From Bacteroidales bacterium (GTDB lineage Bacteria > Bacteroidota > Bacteroidia > Bacteroidales > UBA932): DNA of 64,000 bases. Where the stretch lies: the NCBI GenBank assembly GCA_017961175.1, contig JAGCXV010000041.1, positions 17,583-81,582 on the forward strand. Reading direction: 5' to 3'. The translations under genes were made by a program, and so were the position numbers. This document shows positions 34,467-44,364 of the stretch, piece after piece (position 1 is the first letter of the stretch; every line of letters starts with the position of its first letter). The notes beneath the pieces were generated by a model. It saw only the letters and a program-made list of their open reading frames with translations. It did not search any database and was not told the DNA's origin.

Positions 34467-35981
34467 TCAGCCGATTAGCGCTTTACCGGTCATTTCCTCA
34501 GGCTGAGGAATATCCATCAGGCGGAGAATGGTCGGGGCGATGTCACAGAGCCTTCCGTTTTCAACGGTCTTGACGTCATCATCCACAACTACGAACTGAA
34601 CCGGATTAAGAGAATGTTGGGTGTTCGGAGTTCCGTCTTCGTTTACCGCATAATCGGCATTGCCGTGGTCTGCTGTAATGAGTACAGAATAGCCCATCTT
34701 GCGGGCTTCTTTCACAACCTTTCCAACCAGTTTGTCTATAGTCTCGACAGCCTTGCAGATTGCAGGATAGACTCCCGTATGCCCCACCATGTCTCCGTTT
34801 GCAAAGTTCAGGATAATCATATCCTCCTTGCCGGTGCGGATTGCCTCAATGAGTTTCTCTGCAACCTCGGGAGCGCTCATCTCCGGCTGGAGGTCGTATG
34901 TTGCAACCTTCGGAGACGCCACAAGTATCCTGTCCTCGTTCTCGAAAGGCTCTTCCCTTCCGCCGTTGAAGAAGAATGTAACGTGAGCGTATTTTTCTGT
35001 CTCGGCGATGCGCAGCTGCCTCTTCCCGGCCTCGGCGACCACCTCGCCTAAAGTCTTCTGCACGTGCTCTTTTCCAAAGAGGATGTGAAGGCCTGTAAAC
35101 TCGTCGTCATACGGAGTCAGGCAGCAGTAATAAAGCGGGATGGTATGCATTCCTTCTTCCGGCATGTCTTTCTGAGTAAGGACTGATGTCATTTCACGAG
35201 CCCTGTCGTTGCGGAAGTTGAAGAAGATGACAGCGTCATTTTCCTTGATGGTGGCAATAGGCTTGCCGTTTTCCACAATGCATATCGGCTTTATGAACTC
35301 GTCTGTAACTTCCTGGTCATAAGATGCCTGGATACCCTCTTGGGCTGAAGTGAAGGCCGCTCCCTTGCCTTCGGTCAGAAGGTCATAGGCTTCCTTAATC
35401 CTGTTCCATCTCTTGTCGCGGTCCATCGCATAGAATCTTCCGCACACGGAAGCCACCTTGCCGCAGCTTTCCTTCATGTGCTCTTCCAGCTCGGCGACAA
35501 AACCTTTTCCGCTACGAGGGTCGGTGTCTCTTCCGTCCATGAAGCAGTGGACATAAACCTTCTCCAGGCCGCACTCCTTTGCTGTATCCAGAAAGCCGAA
35601 AAGATGCTCCAGCGAACTGTGGACTCCGCCTCTTGAAACCAGACCCAGGAAATGCAGGGCGTGGCCTTCTTTGGCATATTCCATCACAGCTTTGATCTCC
35701 TTGTTTTCCAGCATCTTGTGCTCACGGCAAACTTTATTGATCTTCACCAGGTCCTGATATACAACCCTTCCTGCGCCGATATTCAGGTGCCCTACTTCGG
35801 AGTTTCCCATCTGGCCGTCCGGAAGGCCCACATCCTCTCCGCAGGCCATCAGCTGCGAGTGTGGATATTTTTCCCTCAAGGCGTCAATATTCGGCTGTCC
35901 CTGGGTATATATAGCGTTAGACTTGTCACATCTTCCCAATCCCCATCCGTCGAGGATCATCAGCAATACTTTCTTTCCCAT
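34467..35981 (-). CDS. gpmI: 2,3-bisphosphoglycerate-independent phosphoglycerate mutase
   Basis: This 504-residue enzyme of glycolysis/gluconeogenesis interconverts 3- and 2-phosphoglycerate. Visible motifs are LMILDGWG with the first metal Asp, the phosphoserine site [48 protein letters not shown] and [10 protein letters not shown]. Length is typical. It lies 3 bp downstream of rnr, so the two form an operon. Confidence 0.97.
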   Translation of the reverse strand: MGKKVLLMILDGWGLGRCDKSNAIYTQGQPNIDALREKYPHSQLMACGEDVGLPDGQMGNSEVGHLNIGAGRVVYQDLVKINKVCREHKMLENKEIKAVMEYAKEGHALHFLGLVSRGGVHSSLEHLFGFLDTAKECGLEKVYVHCFMDGRDTDPRSGKGFVAELEEHMKESCGKVASVCGRFYAMDRDKRWNRIKEAYDLLTEGKGAAFTSAQEGIQASYDQEVTDEFIKPICIVENGKPIATIKENDAVIFFNFRNDRAREMTSVLTQKDMPEEGMHTIPLYYCCLTPYDDEFTGLHILFGKEHVQKTLGEVVAEAGKRQLRIAETEKYAHVTFFFNGGREEPFENEDRILVASPKVATYDLQPEMSAPEVAEKLIEAIRTGKEDMIILNFANGDMVGHTGVYPAICKAVETIDKLVGKVVKEARKMGYSVLITADHGNADYAVNEDGTPNTQHSLNPVQFVVVDDDVKTVENGRLCDIAPTILRLMDIPQPEEMTGKALIG

Positions 35982-35984
35982 TTT

Positions 35985-38198
35985 CTATTTCCTTTTCTTC
36001 TTTGATTTCTTTTTAGCCGGAATTTCCTCGGAGAACACTCCGTAATCTTCCATCTTTTCTCCCTCCGGAATAACCAGGGAGAAATCTATGTTCTTCTGTT
36101 CCAGGGAAGCGCGCTCAACCCTGACTTTTACCTTGTCGCCGAGCATAAACTTTCTTCCCGAAGACTTTCCGTAAACGCAGAAATTCTTCTCGTCAAACTG
36201 GTAGTAGTCATCCGTAAGTTCCCTGAGGGCAACCATTCCCTCGATGTGCGTAGGTTCTACCTGCACATAGATACCCCATTCGGTAACGCCGCTAACGGTT
36301 CCTTCATACTCCTGCCCAACGCGCTCCTTCATATACTCGGCCATCTTGTACTTGACGCTGGACCTTTCCGCCTCGGTTGCTATCTGCTCCCTCTGCGACG
36401 AGTGCTGGCAATATTCCTCGAAGGCCTGCTTGTCCGCGCTCTTTTCTCCCGCCAGATATCTTGAAAGAAGGCGGTGAACCATCATGTCCGGATATCTTCT
36501 GATCGGAGAGGTAAAGTGGGTATAGTACCTGAAGCCCAGGCCGTAGTGGCCGATATTTTCCGTTGAGTACTGGGCTCGGGCCATGCACCTCAGCGCAAGG
36601 AGTTCAATGGAATCGCACTCAGGTTTTCCGTGAACCTGCTCAACGAGTTTGTTCAGGCTCTTTGCCAGCTGGCCGGGAGTATCGGCCTCCAGTTTGTAGC
36701 CGAAGTACTTGACAAAGGTCTTGAGCTCGGCCACCTTTTCCATGTTAGGCTCGTCGTGGATACGGTAGACAAATGTTGGAGCCTGCTTCCTTATCGCAGT
36801 GGCTACGTATGTGGCGACCGCCTTGTTGGCCAGAAGCATATATTCCTCGATCAGCCAGTTAGCAGACTTGGTAATCTTCTGTACAACGTCTATAGGCTTT
36901 CCCGTCTCGTCCACAAGGACCTTCATTTCCGGCCTCTCAAAGCTGATGGAACCTTCCTGGAATCTCTTTTTCCTGAGTACGGAAGCCAGCTTGTGGAGTT
37001 CCAGAACGGCTGTTATAACTTCCTGTGACGGAATCTTTCCCTCTGGCATAACCGGAGTGTATGAGCTCATGTCTCCGTTGTTGTCTATAATCTGCTGAGC
37101 CTCCTCGTAAGCAAAGCGGAAAGCAGAGCATATCACGCTTCTTCCAAACCACTGGCCGTAGACTTTGCCCGCAGCGTCCATTTCAAAAATCGCTGAGAAG
37201 CAAAGCTTGTCTTCATCTGGCCTGAGCGAACATAGGTTGTTCGACAGAGCTTCCGGAAGCATCGGGATGGTCCTGTCCACAAGATAGACGGAAGTTGCCC
37301 TGGCATAAGCCTCCTTGTCCAGTATGGACTGCGGTTTTACGTAATATGAAACATCGGCGATGTGGATTCCTATTTCCAGATGGCCGTTAGGCAGGACCTT
37401 GTAGGAAACGGCATCGTCAAAGTCCTTGGCATCCGCAGGGTCGATGGTGAATATGCACTCCTTGCGGAGGTCTTTCCTTCCCTCCAGATCCTTTGCGGTG
37501 ATCTTCTTCGGTATCTTCTCGGCTTCAGCCTCGACATTTGCCGGGAACTTGTAAGGAAGACCGTATTCGGAAAGGATGGCGTGCATTTCCGTATCGTTGT
37601 CGCCCGGCTTTCCGAGTACATCCACAACTTCGCCGACCGGAGTCTGGAACCCTCTAGGGAACTCCTTCACCAGAACGGCAACCTTCATCCCCTGCCATTC
37701 CTTCTGTACGGAATCGTATGGAACTTCCACGTCGTAAGGCATGCTCTTGTTCTCGATAATCACCCAGGCGTGCTTTCCGGTTATCTGCATAAGCCCTACC
37801 CACGGACGGGTGGAGCGTTCTACCACGCAAATCACTTCTCCCTCGTTGCCTTTTTCCTCGTTTTTCTTGATTATGGCAACCCTGACCTTATCGTTATTGA
37901 GGGCGCCCCTCAGCTTTCCTATAGGGATGAAAACATCCTCTCTCTGGTCGCGCTTTGCTCCGGGACGCTCGTCCTCCTTCGGAGCCCTTCTTACAAAACC
38001 GTATCCTCCGGACGCTATTTCAAGAATTCCCTCGATTTCCTCTATCGCCCGCTTTCCGTGCGGATGAAGGCCGGCGGCCCTCCTCTCGGCGTCCCTTCCC
38101 ATCGTCATTCCCGAGCGGCGGCGGGATTTCTTCATCCCGCAAACAGCTGATTTCTTTCTCGAAGTAGCAGCACCGCCCCTTCTGTTTCTTTTCGTCAT
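35985..38198 (-). CDS. rnr: Ribonuclease R (RNB-family 3'-5' exoribonuclease)
   Basis: This 737-residue protein has a basic N-terminal extension of about 50 residues, cold-shock-like OB folds, the RNB catalytic domain (FTIDPADAKDFDDAVSY, metal-binding aspartates about residues 255-265; later HFTSPIRRYPDMMVHRLL), an S1 domain and a lysine-rich tail. It degrades structured RNA. A good -7 box lies 30 bp upstream, and the secDF terminator is just beyond it. Confidence 0.95.
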   Translation of the reverse strand: MTKRNRRGGAATSRKKSAVCGMKKSRRRSGMTMGRDAERRAAGLHPHGKRAIEEIEGILEIASGGYGFVRRAPKEDERPGAKRDQREDVFIPIGKLRGALNNDKVRVAIIKKNEEKGNEGEVICVVERSTRPWVGLMQITGKHAWVIIENKSMPYDVEVPYDSVQKEWQGMKVAVLVKEFPRGFQTPVGEVVDVLGKPGDNDTEMHAILSEYGLPYKFPANVEAEAEKIPKKITAKDLEGRKDLRKECIFTIDPADAKDFDDAVSYKVLPNGHLEIGIHIADVSYYVKPQSILDKEAYARATSVYLVDRTIPMLPEALSNNLCSLRPDEDKLCFSAIFEMDAAGKVYGQWFGRSVICSAFRFAYEEAQQIIDNNGDMSSYTPVMPEGKIPSQEVITAVLELHKLASVLRKKRFQEGSISFERPEMKVLVDETGKPIDVVQKITKSANWLIEEYMLLANKAVATYVATAIRKQAPTFVYRIHDEPNMEKVAELKTFVKYFGYKLEADTPGQLAKSLNKLVEQVHGKPECDSIELLALRCMARAQYSTENIGHYGLGFRYYTHFTSPIRRYPDMMVHRLLSRYLAGEKSADKQAFEEYCQHSSQREQIATEAERSSVKYKMAEYMKERVGQEYEGTVSGVTEWGIYVQVEPTHIEGMVALRELTDDYYQFDEKNFCVYGKSSGRKFMLGDKVKVRVERASLEQKNIDFSLVIPEGEKMEDYGVFSEEIPAKKKSKKKRK

Positions 38199-38228
38199 TT
38201 CTTATGTTGGTTTTTATATGTGCAACCA

Positions 38229-38236
38229 CAAATTTA
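38229..38236 (-). promoter_or_regulatory. -7 box (TAAATTTG) for rnr-gpmI
   Basis: This exact TAnnTTTG match on the minus strand lies 30 bp before the rnr ATG, just after the secDF terminator. Confidence 0.55.
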
Positions 38237-38242
38237 AGAATT

Positions 38243-38276
38243 AAAAAAAGAAAAGGGGAAGAATCTTCCCCTTTTC
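38243..38276 (-). terminator. Rho-independent terminator of secDF
   Basis: A 13-bp perfect stem with a very tight loop (GAAAAGGGGAAGA/TCTTCCCCTTTTC) is followed on the minus strand by seven Ts. It lies 27 bp past the secDF stop. Confidence 0.85.
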
Positions 38277-38303
38277 TAAAAATAATTCTCAACTCGTTGA
38301 TTC

Positions 38304-41300
38304 TTACTTCTTTGCAATCTTAGCCTGTTTCTTGGCGTTAAGGTCGTACATAACAGGAGTTGCAATGAATACGGATGAGAATGTACCCACGATAACACCG
38401 ATTGCAAGAGCTACTGCAAATCCGCGGATTGTGTCTCCGCCGAAGATTGCGATTGCCAGCAATACAACCAGGGTTGTACCTGAGGTGTTGAACGTTCTTG
38501 CGAGTGTGCTGTTTACCGCACCGTTGACATTGTCCTTGAGAGTTCTCTTAGGATAAATCTTCTTGTACTCACGGATACGGTCGAAGATAACCACGGTATC
38601 GTTGATAGAGTAACCGATGATTGTCAGCACGGCCGCAATAAATGTCTGGTCAACGTCCAGGGTGAACGGCAGGATTCCTGTAAAGATGGAATAGAAGCCG
38701 ATCACGATGATTGAGTCGTGGGCAAGGGCGGCAACACCGCCGGCTCCCCAGGACCAGTTGGAGAATCTTGCGGCAATGTAGAGGAAGATAGCAACCAGCG
38801 CGATGATAACGGCATAAGTTCCCTTACGCTTCATATCGTTTGCGATGGTAGGACCAACCTTGTCGGAACTTACGATTCCGTTAGGATTGTCCACCGTTGT
38901 GGTGAACTGCTCCTGGCTGAGGTGCTTCTCAAAGAACTCGCTTCCGCTGAGGGCGTTGTAGATCTTTGATTCAACCTCCTGGTCAACTTCCTGTGAATTG
39001 TCGTTGATCTTGTACTTGGTGGTAACCTTCATCTGGCTTCCTGCACCAAACTGCTTAACCTCAACGCTCTCTCCGAATTCGGCCTCAACGGCTTTTCTAA
39101 CCTGCTCGGCAGAAACCATCTTGTCGAATCTCAGAACGTAGGTGCGGCCTCCTGTAAAGTCAACTCCGTAGGAGAATCCCTTTCCGAAGATGAAGAACAG
39201 GCAGATTGCAATCACAACGGCTGCAAGCACATAGGTGAACTTTCTCATTCCGATGAAATCGAAATGGGTGTTGGTAAGGAAATTACGGGTAAGCTTGCCT
39301 TCGAAGGAGATCTTCTTGTTCTTTGCAAGACGGCTCTCGAAGTACAGTCTCGTAATGAAGATGGAGGTTATCAGGGAGGTAATGATACCTATGATCAGGG
39401 TTGTAGCAAATCCCTGGATAGGACCTGTTCCGAATACAGCCAGAACGATACCTACGATGATGGTCGTGATATTACCGTCGAGGATTGCAGAGTAAGCGTT
39501 GCTGTAACCGTCCTTGATAGCAAGGCGGAGCTGCTTTCCGCTGCGGAGTTCCTCCTTGATTCTCTCGTAGATGATGACGTTGGAGTCCACCGCCATACCC
39601 AAGGTCAGAATCAAACCGGCGATACCAGGCAATGTCAGAACCGCTCCGATGGAGATAAGGGCTCCGATAAGGAATATCACGTTGCAGATCAGTGCGATGC
39701 AGGCTGCAACACCGGCTCCTCTATAGAAGAACAGCATGTACAGCAGCACCAGGATGAATGCAATCAGGAATGAGAACATTCCCGCGTTGATGGACTCCTT
39801 ACCGAGGGAAGGTCCTACAACCTGCTCCTGAAGAATAGTTGCAGGTGCAGGAAGCTTACCGGACTTGAGCACGTTTGCAAGGTCAGTTGCCTCCTCAAAC
39901 GAGAACTTTCCGGAGATTTCACTTCTACCGCCTTCGATAGGCTCGTTGACGTTAGGATAGGAATAAACCATTCCGTCCAGTACAACGGCTACGCTTCTGC
40001 CTACGTTGTCTGCGGTGATTCTTGCCCAGGTTCTTGCTCCATCAGGGTTCATAGCCATGCTTACGCAAGGATAACCGCCCTGCTCCCTGTAGGAAATGCT
40101 TGCATCGGTGATGCAGCTTCCGTCCAGAGGAGCCTTGCCGTCTCTCTGCGAATTCTTGATGGCAACCAGCTCAAAGTAAGTCTCTGCGTTGTCTGTCGGC
40201 TTTACGCCCCACATAGGAACCAGGTCAGCAGGAAGAACAGCCTTAACCTGAGGCATGTTCAGATACTTGTTAACCATTGCGGTATCCTTGTAGTGGGCAA
40301 CACCCATACAAGCGCCTCTCTGATAAGGGCTCGGACGGAGGAGGGCAAGAAGCGGATGGCTCTTTGCCAGAGCAGCCTCGCTTGCAAGGGAATCGGTCAC
40401 GCCGATTTCCTTCTTGACTGCCTCTGCGAGTCCACCCTCTGCCTTTTCTGCTGTAGTGTCAGCAACCTCGTTCTGAGTCTCCTCTGCGAGAAGATCGCGG
40501 AGAATAGCATCTGCCTGGTTAAGGGAGCTGCTGATCTCGGAAATCTCGTAGGTTGGCCAGAATTCCAGAGATGCGGTTCCCTGGAGAAGCTTTCTTACAC
40601 GCTCCGGCTCCTTAACGCCAGGAAGCTCAACCAGAATTCTTCCGGAACTTCCCAGTCTCTGGATGTTTGGAGCGGTAACTCCGAAGCGGTCGATACGGCT
40701 GCGGAGAACCTGGAAGGAGTTGGAGATTGCACTCTCAGCCTCCTGACGGATAACGTCTATAACCTGGTCGTCGGTGCTTTCTGTCTTGATCTTGTCCCTC
40801 ATCTCGTAAGTGGAGAAGATGGATGACAGTTTCTTTCCGCCGCCAAGCTCTTTCCAAGCCTGTGCAAACAGGGTTATGAAATCCTGGCGCTTCTCAACCT
40901 CGTCCTTGGTGGCTTTCTCCAAAGCCTTTACAAATTCCTCAGACTGGTTGTTATTGCTCAGAGCCTTTACCAGATCCTTCAACTGAACCTGCATCATGAC
41001 GTTCATACCGCCCTTCAGGTCAAGTCCCAGCTTAATCTCCTTCTCCTTGACCTCCTTGTAGGTGTTGTTCAAGAATACTTTCTGGTCTGCTATGGAATCC
41101 AGGTAATATCTGTTCTTTACTTTATTTACAGAGTCCAAGTAGTATGCCTGGTCATCTTCTGAGACCATTGCGAATTCCGGCTTGGCTTTCTCTGTCTCAA
41201 TAGCTTTGGCAGCGTATGCTTCCGCTTTCTTCTCCTGATGCCTTGTTGCCCATGTGAAAGACAGCTGGTACAGACATGCCAACAAAATCAGGATTGCCAA

Positions 41301-41327
41301 TGCTTTAAAAAGCCCTTTGTTCTGCAT
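38304..41327 (-). CDS. secDF: SecD-SecF fusion protein translocase subunit
   Basis: This 1007-residue protein carries SecD in the N-terminal two-thirds (GLDLKGGMNVMMQV, large periplasmic domain, GMAVDSNVIIYERIKEEL). SecF occupies the C-terminal third (FTGGRTYVLRF, YSINDTVVIFDRIRE). Both halves keep their six-helix membrane blocks and conserved aspartates. The fusion is usual in Bacteroidota. It assists Sec export using the proton gradient. It has its own -7 box and terminator, so it is monocistronic. Confidence 0.97.
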   Translation of the reverse strand: MQNKGLFKALAILILLACLYQLSFTWATRHQEKKAEAYAAKAIETEKAKPEFAMVSEDDQAYYLDSVNKVKNRYYLDSIADQKVFLNNTYKEVKEKEIKLGLDLKGGMNVMMQVQLKDLVKALSNNNQSEEFVKALEKATKDEVEKRQDFITLFAQAWKELGGGKKLSSIFSTYEMRDKIKTESTDDQVIDVIRQEAESAISNSFQVLRSRIDRFGVTAPNIQRLGSSGRILVELPGVKEPERVRKLLQGTASLEFWPTYEISEISSSLNQADAILRDLLAEETQNEVADTTAEKAEGGLAEAVKKEIGVTDSLASEAALAKSHPLLALLRPSPYQRGACMGVAHYKDTAMVNKYLNMPQVKAVLPADLVPMWGVKPTDNAETYFELVAIKNSQRDGKAPLDGSCITDASISYREQGGYPCVSMAMNPDGARTWARITADNVGRSVAVVLDGMVYSYPNVNEPIEGGRSEISGKFSFEEATDLANVLKSGKLPAPATILQEQVVGPSLGKESINAGMFSFLIAFILVLLYMLFFYRGAGVAACIALICNVIFLIGALISIGAVLTLPGIAGLILTLGMAVDSNVIIYERIKEELRSGKQLRLAIKDGYSNAYSAILDGNITTIIVGIVLAVFGTGPIQGFATTLIIGIITSLITSIFITRLYFESRLAKNKKISFEGKLTRNFLTNTHFDFIGMRKFTYVLAAVVIAICLFFIFGKGFSYGVDFTGGRTYVLRFDKMVSAEQVRKAVEAEFGESVEVKQFGAGSQMKVTTKYKINDNSQEVDQEVESKIYNALSGSEFFEKHLSQEQFTTTVDNPNGIVSSDKVGPTIANDMKRKGTYAVIIALVAIFLYIAARFSNWSWGAGGVAALAHDSIIVIGFYSIFTGILPFTLDVDQTFIAAVLTIIGYSINDTVVIFDRIREYKKIYPKRTLKDNVNGAVNSTLARTFNTSGTTLVVLLAIAIFGGDTIRGFAVALAIGVIVGTFSSVFIATPVMYDLNAKKQAKIAKK

Positions 41328-41357
41328 TTTTTAAATCACATTTTTGATAATAGGCTG

Positions 41358-41365
41358 CAAATGTA
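41358..41365 (-). promoter_or_regulatory. -7 box (TACATTTG) for secDF
   Basis: This TAnnTTTG match on the minus strand lies 30 bp before the secDF ATG and is divergent from the box at 41396. Confidence 0.55.
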
Positions 41366-41395
41366 CAATTTTTTCGTTAAAAAAAAGTATTTCCG

Positions 41396-41403
41396 TACCT
41401 TTG
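41396..41403 (+). promoter_or_regulatory. -7 box (TACCTTTG) for the PD40/SPOR gene
   Basis: This TAnnTTTG match ends 5 bp before the ATG at 41409, implying a leaderless or nearly leaderless mRNA. A TTCG 19 bp upstream could be a weak -33 element. Confidence 0.55.
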
Positions 41404-41408
41404 CCAAG

Positions 41409-43427
41409 ATGAAGAAAACCATATCTCTGACCATATTGCTGTTGGGTTGCATGTTTCTCTGCGACAAAACTCCCGCCCAGAATTTGAGCGAGGGGGCGCA
41501 GAAAAACGAGCGCAGGGCGGACTCCCTTTACCGTAGATACGAGTTCGCACGTGCGCGTGACATTTACGCCCAGATGGCTCAGACAGCCGAGGGCCAGGAC
41601 AAGAACCGCCTGGAACTCAAGTCTATAGCTTGCCAGAATGGACAGGCCATGCTGCAGTATGTCTCGTCTCCGACCATCGTGACACGCAAGGTTCAGGAGA
41701 AAATGGACTTCTACCTCTACTATCCTAAGATCAGCAGCGTTGGCCATTTCATCCACGCTCCGCAGGGACTTCCTTCCACCAGCGACACCCTTTACCTTCC
41801 GGATGGAAAGAATACCCTTTACTATAGTACGAAGACCAACTCCGGAGACTGGGACATTTTTATTACGCGCAAGATGGAAGACGGAAGCTGGAGCGCGCCT
41901 GAGGCTTTGGGGAACACCGTCAACAGCAAGGGCAACGAGCTCTTCCCGTTTCTTTCCCCGGACGGCAAGCGGCTCTACTTCTCCTCCAACGGACATTACG
42001 GGGCCGGCGGATATGACCTTTATGTAAGCGTATGGGATGAGGCGGGCCAGAAATGGGAGCTTGCCCAGAATATGGGATTCCCTTATTCATCGCCGAGCGA
42101 CGACCTGTTCTTCTACATAACCCCGGACGGCAAATATGCAGCTTTTTCTTCTACCCGCTCACTGGATGATCCGGATTCTAGGCTCTACAGCCCTACAAGG
42201 ATAATAAGCTATGTGGTGGACTACGAGGAAGAGCCGGTTAAGCACAGGGCAACTCCAGAGGAAGCCTATGGGCTCTCCCGCCTCAGAAGCGGAACCGTAA
42301 TGACCCAGCAGCAGAGAGATTCCATCAACAACGCGGCTGTCGCCAAGGCTCTGGAAGGAGTTGAGCGCAAGAGCGGGCTTGCCGAGATGGATTCCGTCTC
42401 CCGCAAATTAACGGAACGCTATACCGCGGCAGCGCAGAAGGTCCGCGCCCTGAGGTCCCAGCAGGAAAAGCTTCAGGCCAGCCAGACTAACTACAGGGCA
42501 CTGTATTCCGGCCTCAGCGACAGGCTGATGGGAGAACTGGAAGAAGATGAAGCCACCCTCAAGCGGGATTCCCTGGAGGCGATAAAAGACCGCATCTCCC
42601 AGTCCGAGACGGCAATGTATACCGTAAGCCAGCAAATCATGGAAGTGGAAAAGGAAATCCGTTCCATTGAAGATATGTTCATGTCCACCGGTGTTGTGGT
42701 TCCTTCCAGCAAGGCTTTCAAAAGCTCGGAACAGCTGAAGGCTGAAACCGAAACCGGAGTGGCGCAGGAGGAAGAGGAAAACATTGCAAACCTGCTTTCA
42801 TCAAAATCCCCGGTCGAGGAACCGGATGACTTCAAGGTTGAAAGAATCCGCCCTAAGGTTGACCTCAGCTTCAAGATCCAGAAAAAGGGAGTGCTTGTAG
42901 ACCTCGAGGACTTCCCGGAAGGCTTGATCTACCAGATCCGCTTCCTTTCTTCCACGAAGAAACTTACAGAAGCTTCCTTCAAGGGATTCTCCCCTGTTTT
43001 TGAAAGGACAACCAACGGAAGATACACATACAGCGCCGGGGCTTTCTCCAATTATTCCGACGCTTACCGCCAGCTCTCCAGGGTAAAGAAAGCCGGATTC
43101 GCCTCAGCGACAATCGTGGCCTTCGAAAACGGAAAAGCCGTCCCTCTGGAGGTGGCAAGGAAGAAAGAGGCCCCTACCCAGAAAACCACCGCCCAGAAGG
43201 GCAAGAAGGGTTCTTATAACGTAGTGATTTCCAGCAAAGATTCCAGTCTGGAAACCCCTCTTATGAAACTTGTCCAGTCTACCGGAAAAGACATTGCCAA
43301 AATCTCTTCCGGAGGAGAATACCAGTTTATCTGCGGGCCGTTCTCATCGCAGAAGGAAGCTGAAGACCTGGCCGGCAAGCTCAGGGCCGCTTCCGACAAA
43401 AATATCTCCGTTGAAGCGGTTAAATAA
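41409..43427 (+). CDS. PD40-propeller, coiled-coil and tandem SPOR-domain envelope protein
   Basis: This 672-residue exported protein has an N-terminal signal peptide. A short TPR-like helical part is followed by PD40/WD40-like blades (LFPFLSPDGKRLYFSSNGH, FFYITPDGKYAAFSSTRS). A long coiled coil (about 310-470) and two C-terminal SPOR-like repeats follow (RYTYSAGAFSNYSDAYRQL and EYQFICGPFSSQKEAEDLA). SPOR domains bind denuded peptidoglycan at septa. The combination suggests an envelope- or division-associated scaffold of the Bacteroidota. The ATG at 41409 gives a proper signal peptide; the frame is open further upstream but runs through the promoter. Confidence 0.8.
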   Translation: MKKTISLTILLLGCMFLCDKTPAQNLSEGAQKNERRADSLYRRYEFARARDIYAQMAQTAEGQDKNRLELKSIACQNGQAMLQYVSSPTIVTRKVQEKMDFYLYYPKISSVGHFIHAPQGLPSTSDTLYLPDGKNTLYYSTKTNSGDWDIFITRKMEDGSWSAPEALGNTVNSKGNELFPFLSPDGKRLYFSSNGHYGAGGYDLYVSVWDEAGQKWELAQNMGFPYSSPSDDLFFYITPDGKYAAFSSTRSLDDPDSRLYSPTRIISYVVDYEEEPVKHRATPEEAYGLSRLRSGTVMTQQQRDSINNAAVAKALEGVERKSGLAEMDSVSRKLTERYTAAAQKVRALRSQQEKLQASQTNYRALYSGLSDRLMGELEEDEATLKRDSLEAIKDRISQSETAMYTVSQQIMEVEKEIRSIEDMFMSTGVVVPSSKAFKSSEQLKAETETGVAQEEEENIANLLSSKSPVEEPDDFKVERIRPKVDLSFKIQKKGVLVDLEDFPEGLIYQIRFLSSTKKLTEASFKGFSPVFERTTNGRYTYSAGAFSNYSDAYRQLSRVKKAGFASATIVAFENGKAVPLEVARKKEAPTQKTTAQKGKKGSYNVVISSKDSSLETPLMKLVQSTGKDIAKISSGGEYQFICGPFSSQKEAEDLAGKLRAASDKNISVEAVK

Positions 43428-43435
43428 AAAAATGT

Positions 43436-43443
43436 TATATTTG
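43436..43443 (+). promoter_or_regulatory. -7 box (TATATTTG) for tRNA-Ser
   Basis: This exact TAnnTTTG match lies 27 bp before the tRNA and 8 bp after the preceding stop codon. Confidence 0.6.
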
Positions 43444-43470
43444 CAGTCCGTTTGACTCGGCACATACCAC

Positions 43471-43559
43471 GGTGAGGTGGGAGAGTGGCTGAATCCAGCA
43501 GTTTGCTAAACTGCCGAACCGGTTTAACGGTTCCGCGAGTTCGAATCTCGCCCTCACCG
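43471..43559 (+). tRNA. tRNA-Ser(GCT)
   Basis: The acceptor stem GGTGAGG pairs with CCTCACC. The anticodon stem GCAGT/ACTGC closes loop TTGCTAA with anticodon GCT, and there is a long class II variable arm. The T arm is GCGAG-TTCGAAT-CTCGC. CCA is not encoded. It decodes AGC and AGT. Confidence 0.97.
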
Positions 43560-43563
43560 CATT

Positions 43564-43592
43564 AAGAGGCATCGATGATGCCTCTTTTTTTT
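43564..43592 (+). terminator. Terminator after tRNA-Ser
   Basis: A 10-bp stem (AAGAGGCATC/GATGCCTCTT) with a 3-nt loop runs into eight Ts, 5 bp after the tRNA. Confidence 0.85.
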
Positions 43593-43624
43593 GTATCTTC
43601 GTGCCAAACAAACTCTTTAATACT

Positions 43625-44281
43625 ATGAAACGATTTTTAATCCCGGCACTGGCCATTATCCTGGCTGCCGCCTGCACAGAGAACAAAAAAGTAGAAGAAC
43701 CATCCGCCCCTATCGGAGACCGCGCGTTCTATGAAGTAACCGGAAATGTTGAGAGCATTGCCCTGGATCATGTTGCCGGGGAATTTCTTTTCCTGGGAGA
43801 TAAGCCGAAATTCAACAGAGAGGGACATTTCTTTGTCAGCGACATTAAAATCAAGGAAGAGAAAGAGGGAGACTTTACGATACTCAGACTGGATACGGAT
43901 GATGAAGACGGCGGCGGAGAAGAATTTGTGTCATGCAAGTATGACAGTAAGGGAAGGCTCGTAACTGTCGGATTCTGGGAAGCAAGTTTCAGCGATATTA
44001 AATATGATGACCAGAACAGGCTTGTAAGCTATTCCGCCTTCGGAACAATGGGAATAGAATCCGAATACTACTACACTCTTGAATACGGCAAGGACAGAAA
44101 TCCTGTAAAGGTTACAATAAAGGAAGTCCATCCGGACTATGTTGAACACGACATCAACACCCAGACCTATTCTTACACCTATGAATACACTGCCGTTGAT
44201 GAGCACGGAAACTGGACCGAGAGAAAGAGAAACGACGGCGAGGTTGAGAAGAGGACCATCAAGTACTACCCTGCCGAATAG
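43625..44281 (+). CDS. Lipoprotein with YD-like repeats, function unknown
   Basis: This 218-residue protein has a lipobox (LAAAC, Cys about residue 17). The mature part contains several strands of the form YDSKGRLVTVGFW, YDDQNRLVSYSAF and DEHGNWTERKR, resembling degenerate YD/RHS-type repeats found in many small Bacteroidales lipoproteins. No catalytic motif is seen. The ATG at 43625 fits the signal peptide; a TATCTTCG element at 43594-43601 may be its promoter. It is likely outer-membrane or periplasmic. It precedes the TPR regulator but has a separate promoter between them. Confidence 0.75.
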   Translation: MKRFLIPALAIILAAACTENKKVEEPSAPIGDRAFYEVTGNVESIALDHVAGEFLFLGDKPKFNREGHFFVSDIKIKEEKEGDFTILRLDTDDEDGGGEEFVSCKYDSKGRLVTVGFWEASFSDIKYDDQNRLVSYSAFGTMGIESEYYYTLEYGKDRNPVKVTIKEVHPDYVEHDINTQTYSYTYEYTAVDEHGNWTERKRNDGEVEKRTIKYYPAE

Positions 44282-44293
44282 GAATAGTTTTTG

Positions 44294-44301
44294 TATATTT
44301 G
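44294..44301 (+). promoter_or_regulatory. -7 box (TATATTTG) for the TPR-HTH regulator
   Basis: This exact TAnnTTTG match gives an mRNA leader of about 60 nt, which contains a perfect inverted repeat (44319-44336). Confidence 0.6.
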
Positions 44302-44318
44302 CTCTTTGAACGCGGAAG

Positions 44319-44336
44319 GCGGACAATTTTGTCCGC
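44319..44336. promoter_or_regulatory. Inverted repeat GCGGACAA-TT-TTGTCCGC, candidate operator or hairpin
   Basis: The repeat has perfect 8-bp arms in the leader of the TPR-HTH gene. Further copies of the same octamer occur at 44383-44390 and 44428-44435 inside the gene start, with a 7/8 match near 44404. Confidence 0.45.
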
Positions 44337-44364
44337 ACAATAAAACCCCGCAGATTAGAGCATT

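Noticed and set aside
41238-41408. Upstream extension of the PD40/SPOR gene from 41238
   Set aside because: The frame is open but crosses the secDF start and both promoters; the signal peptide begins at 41409.
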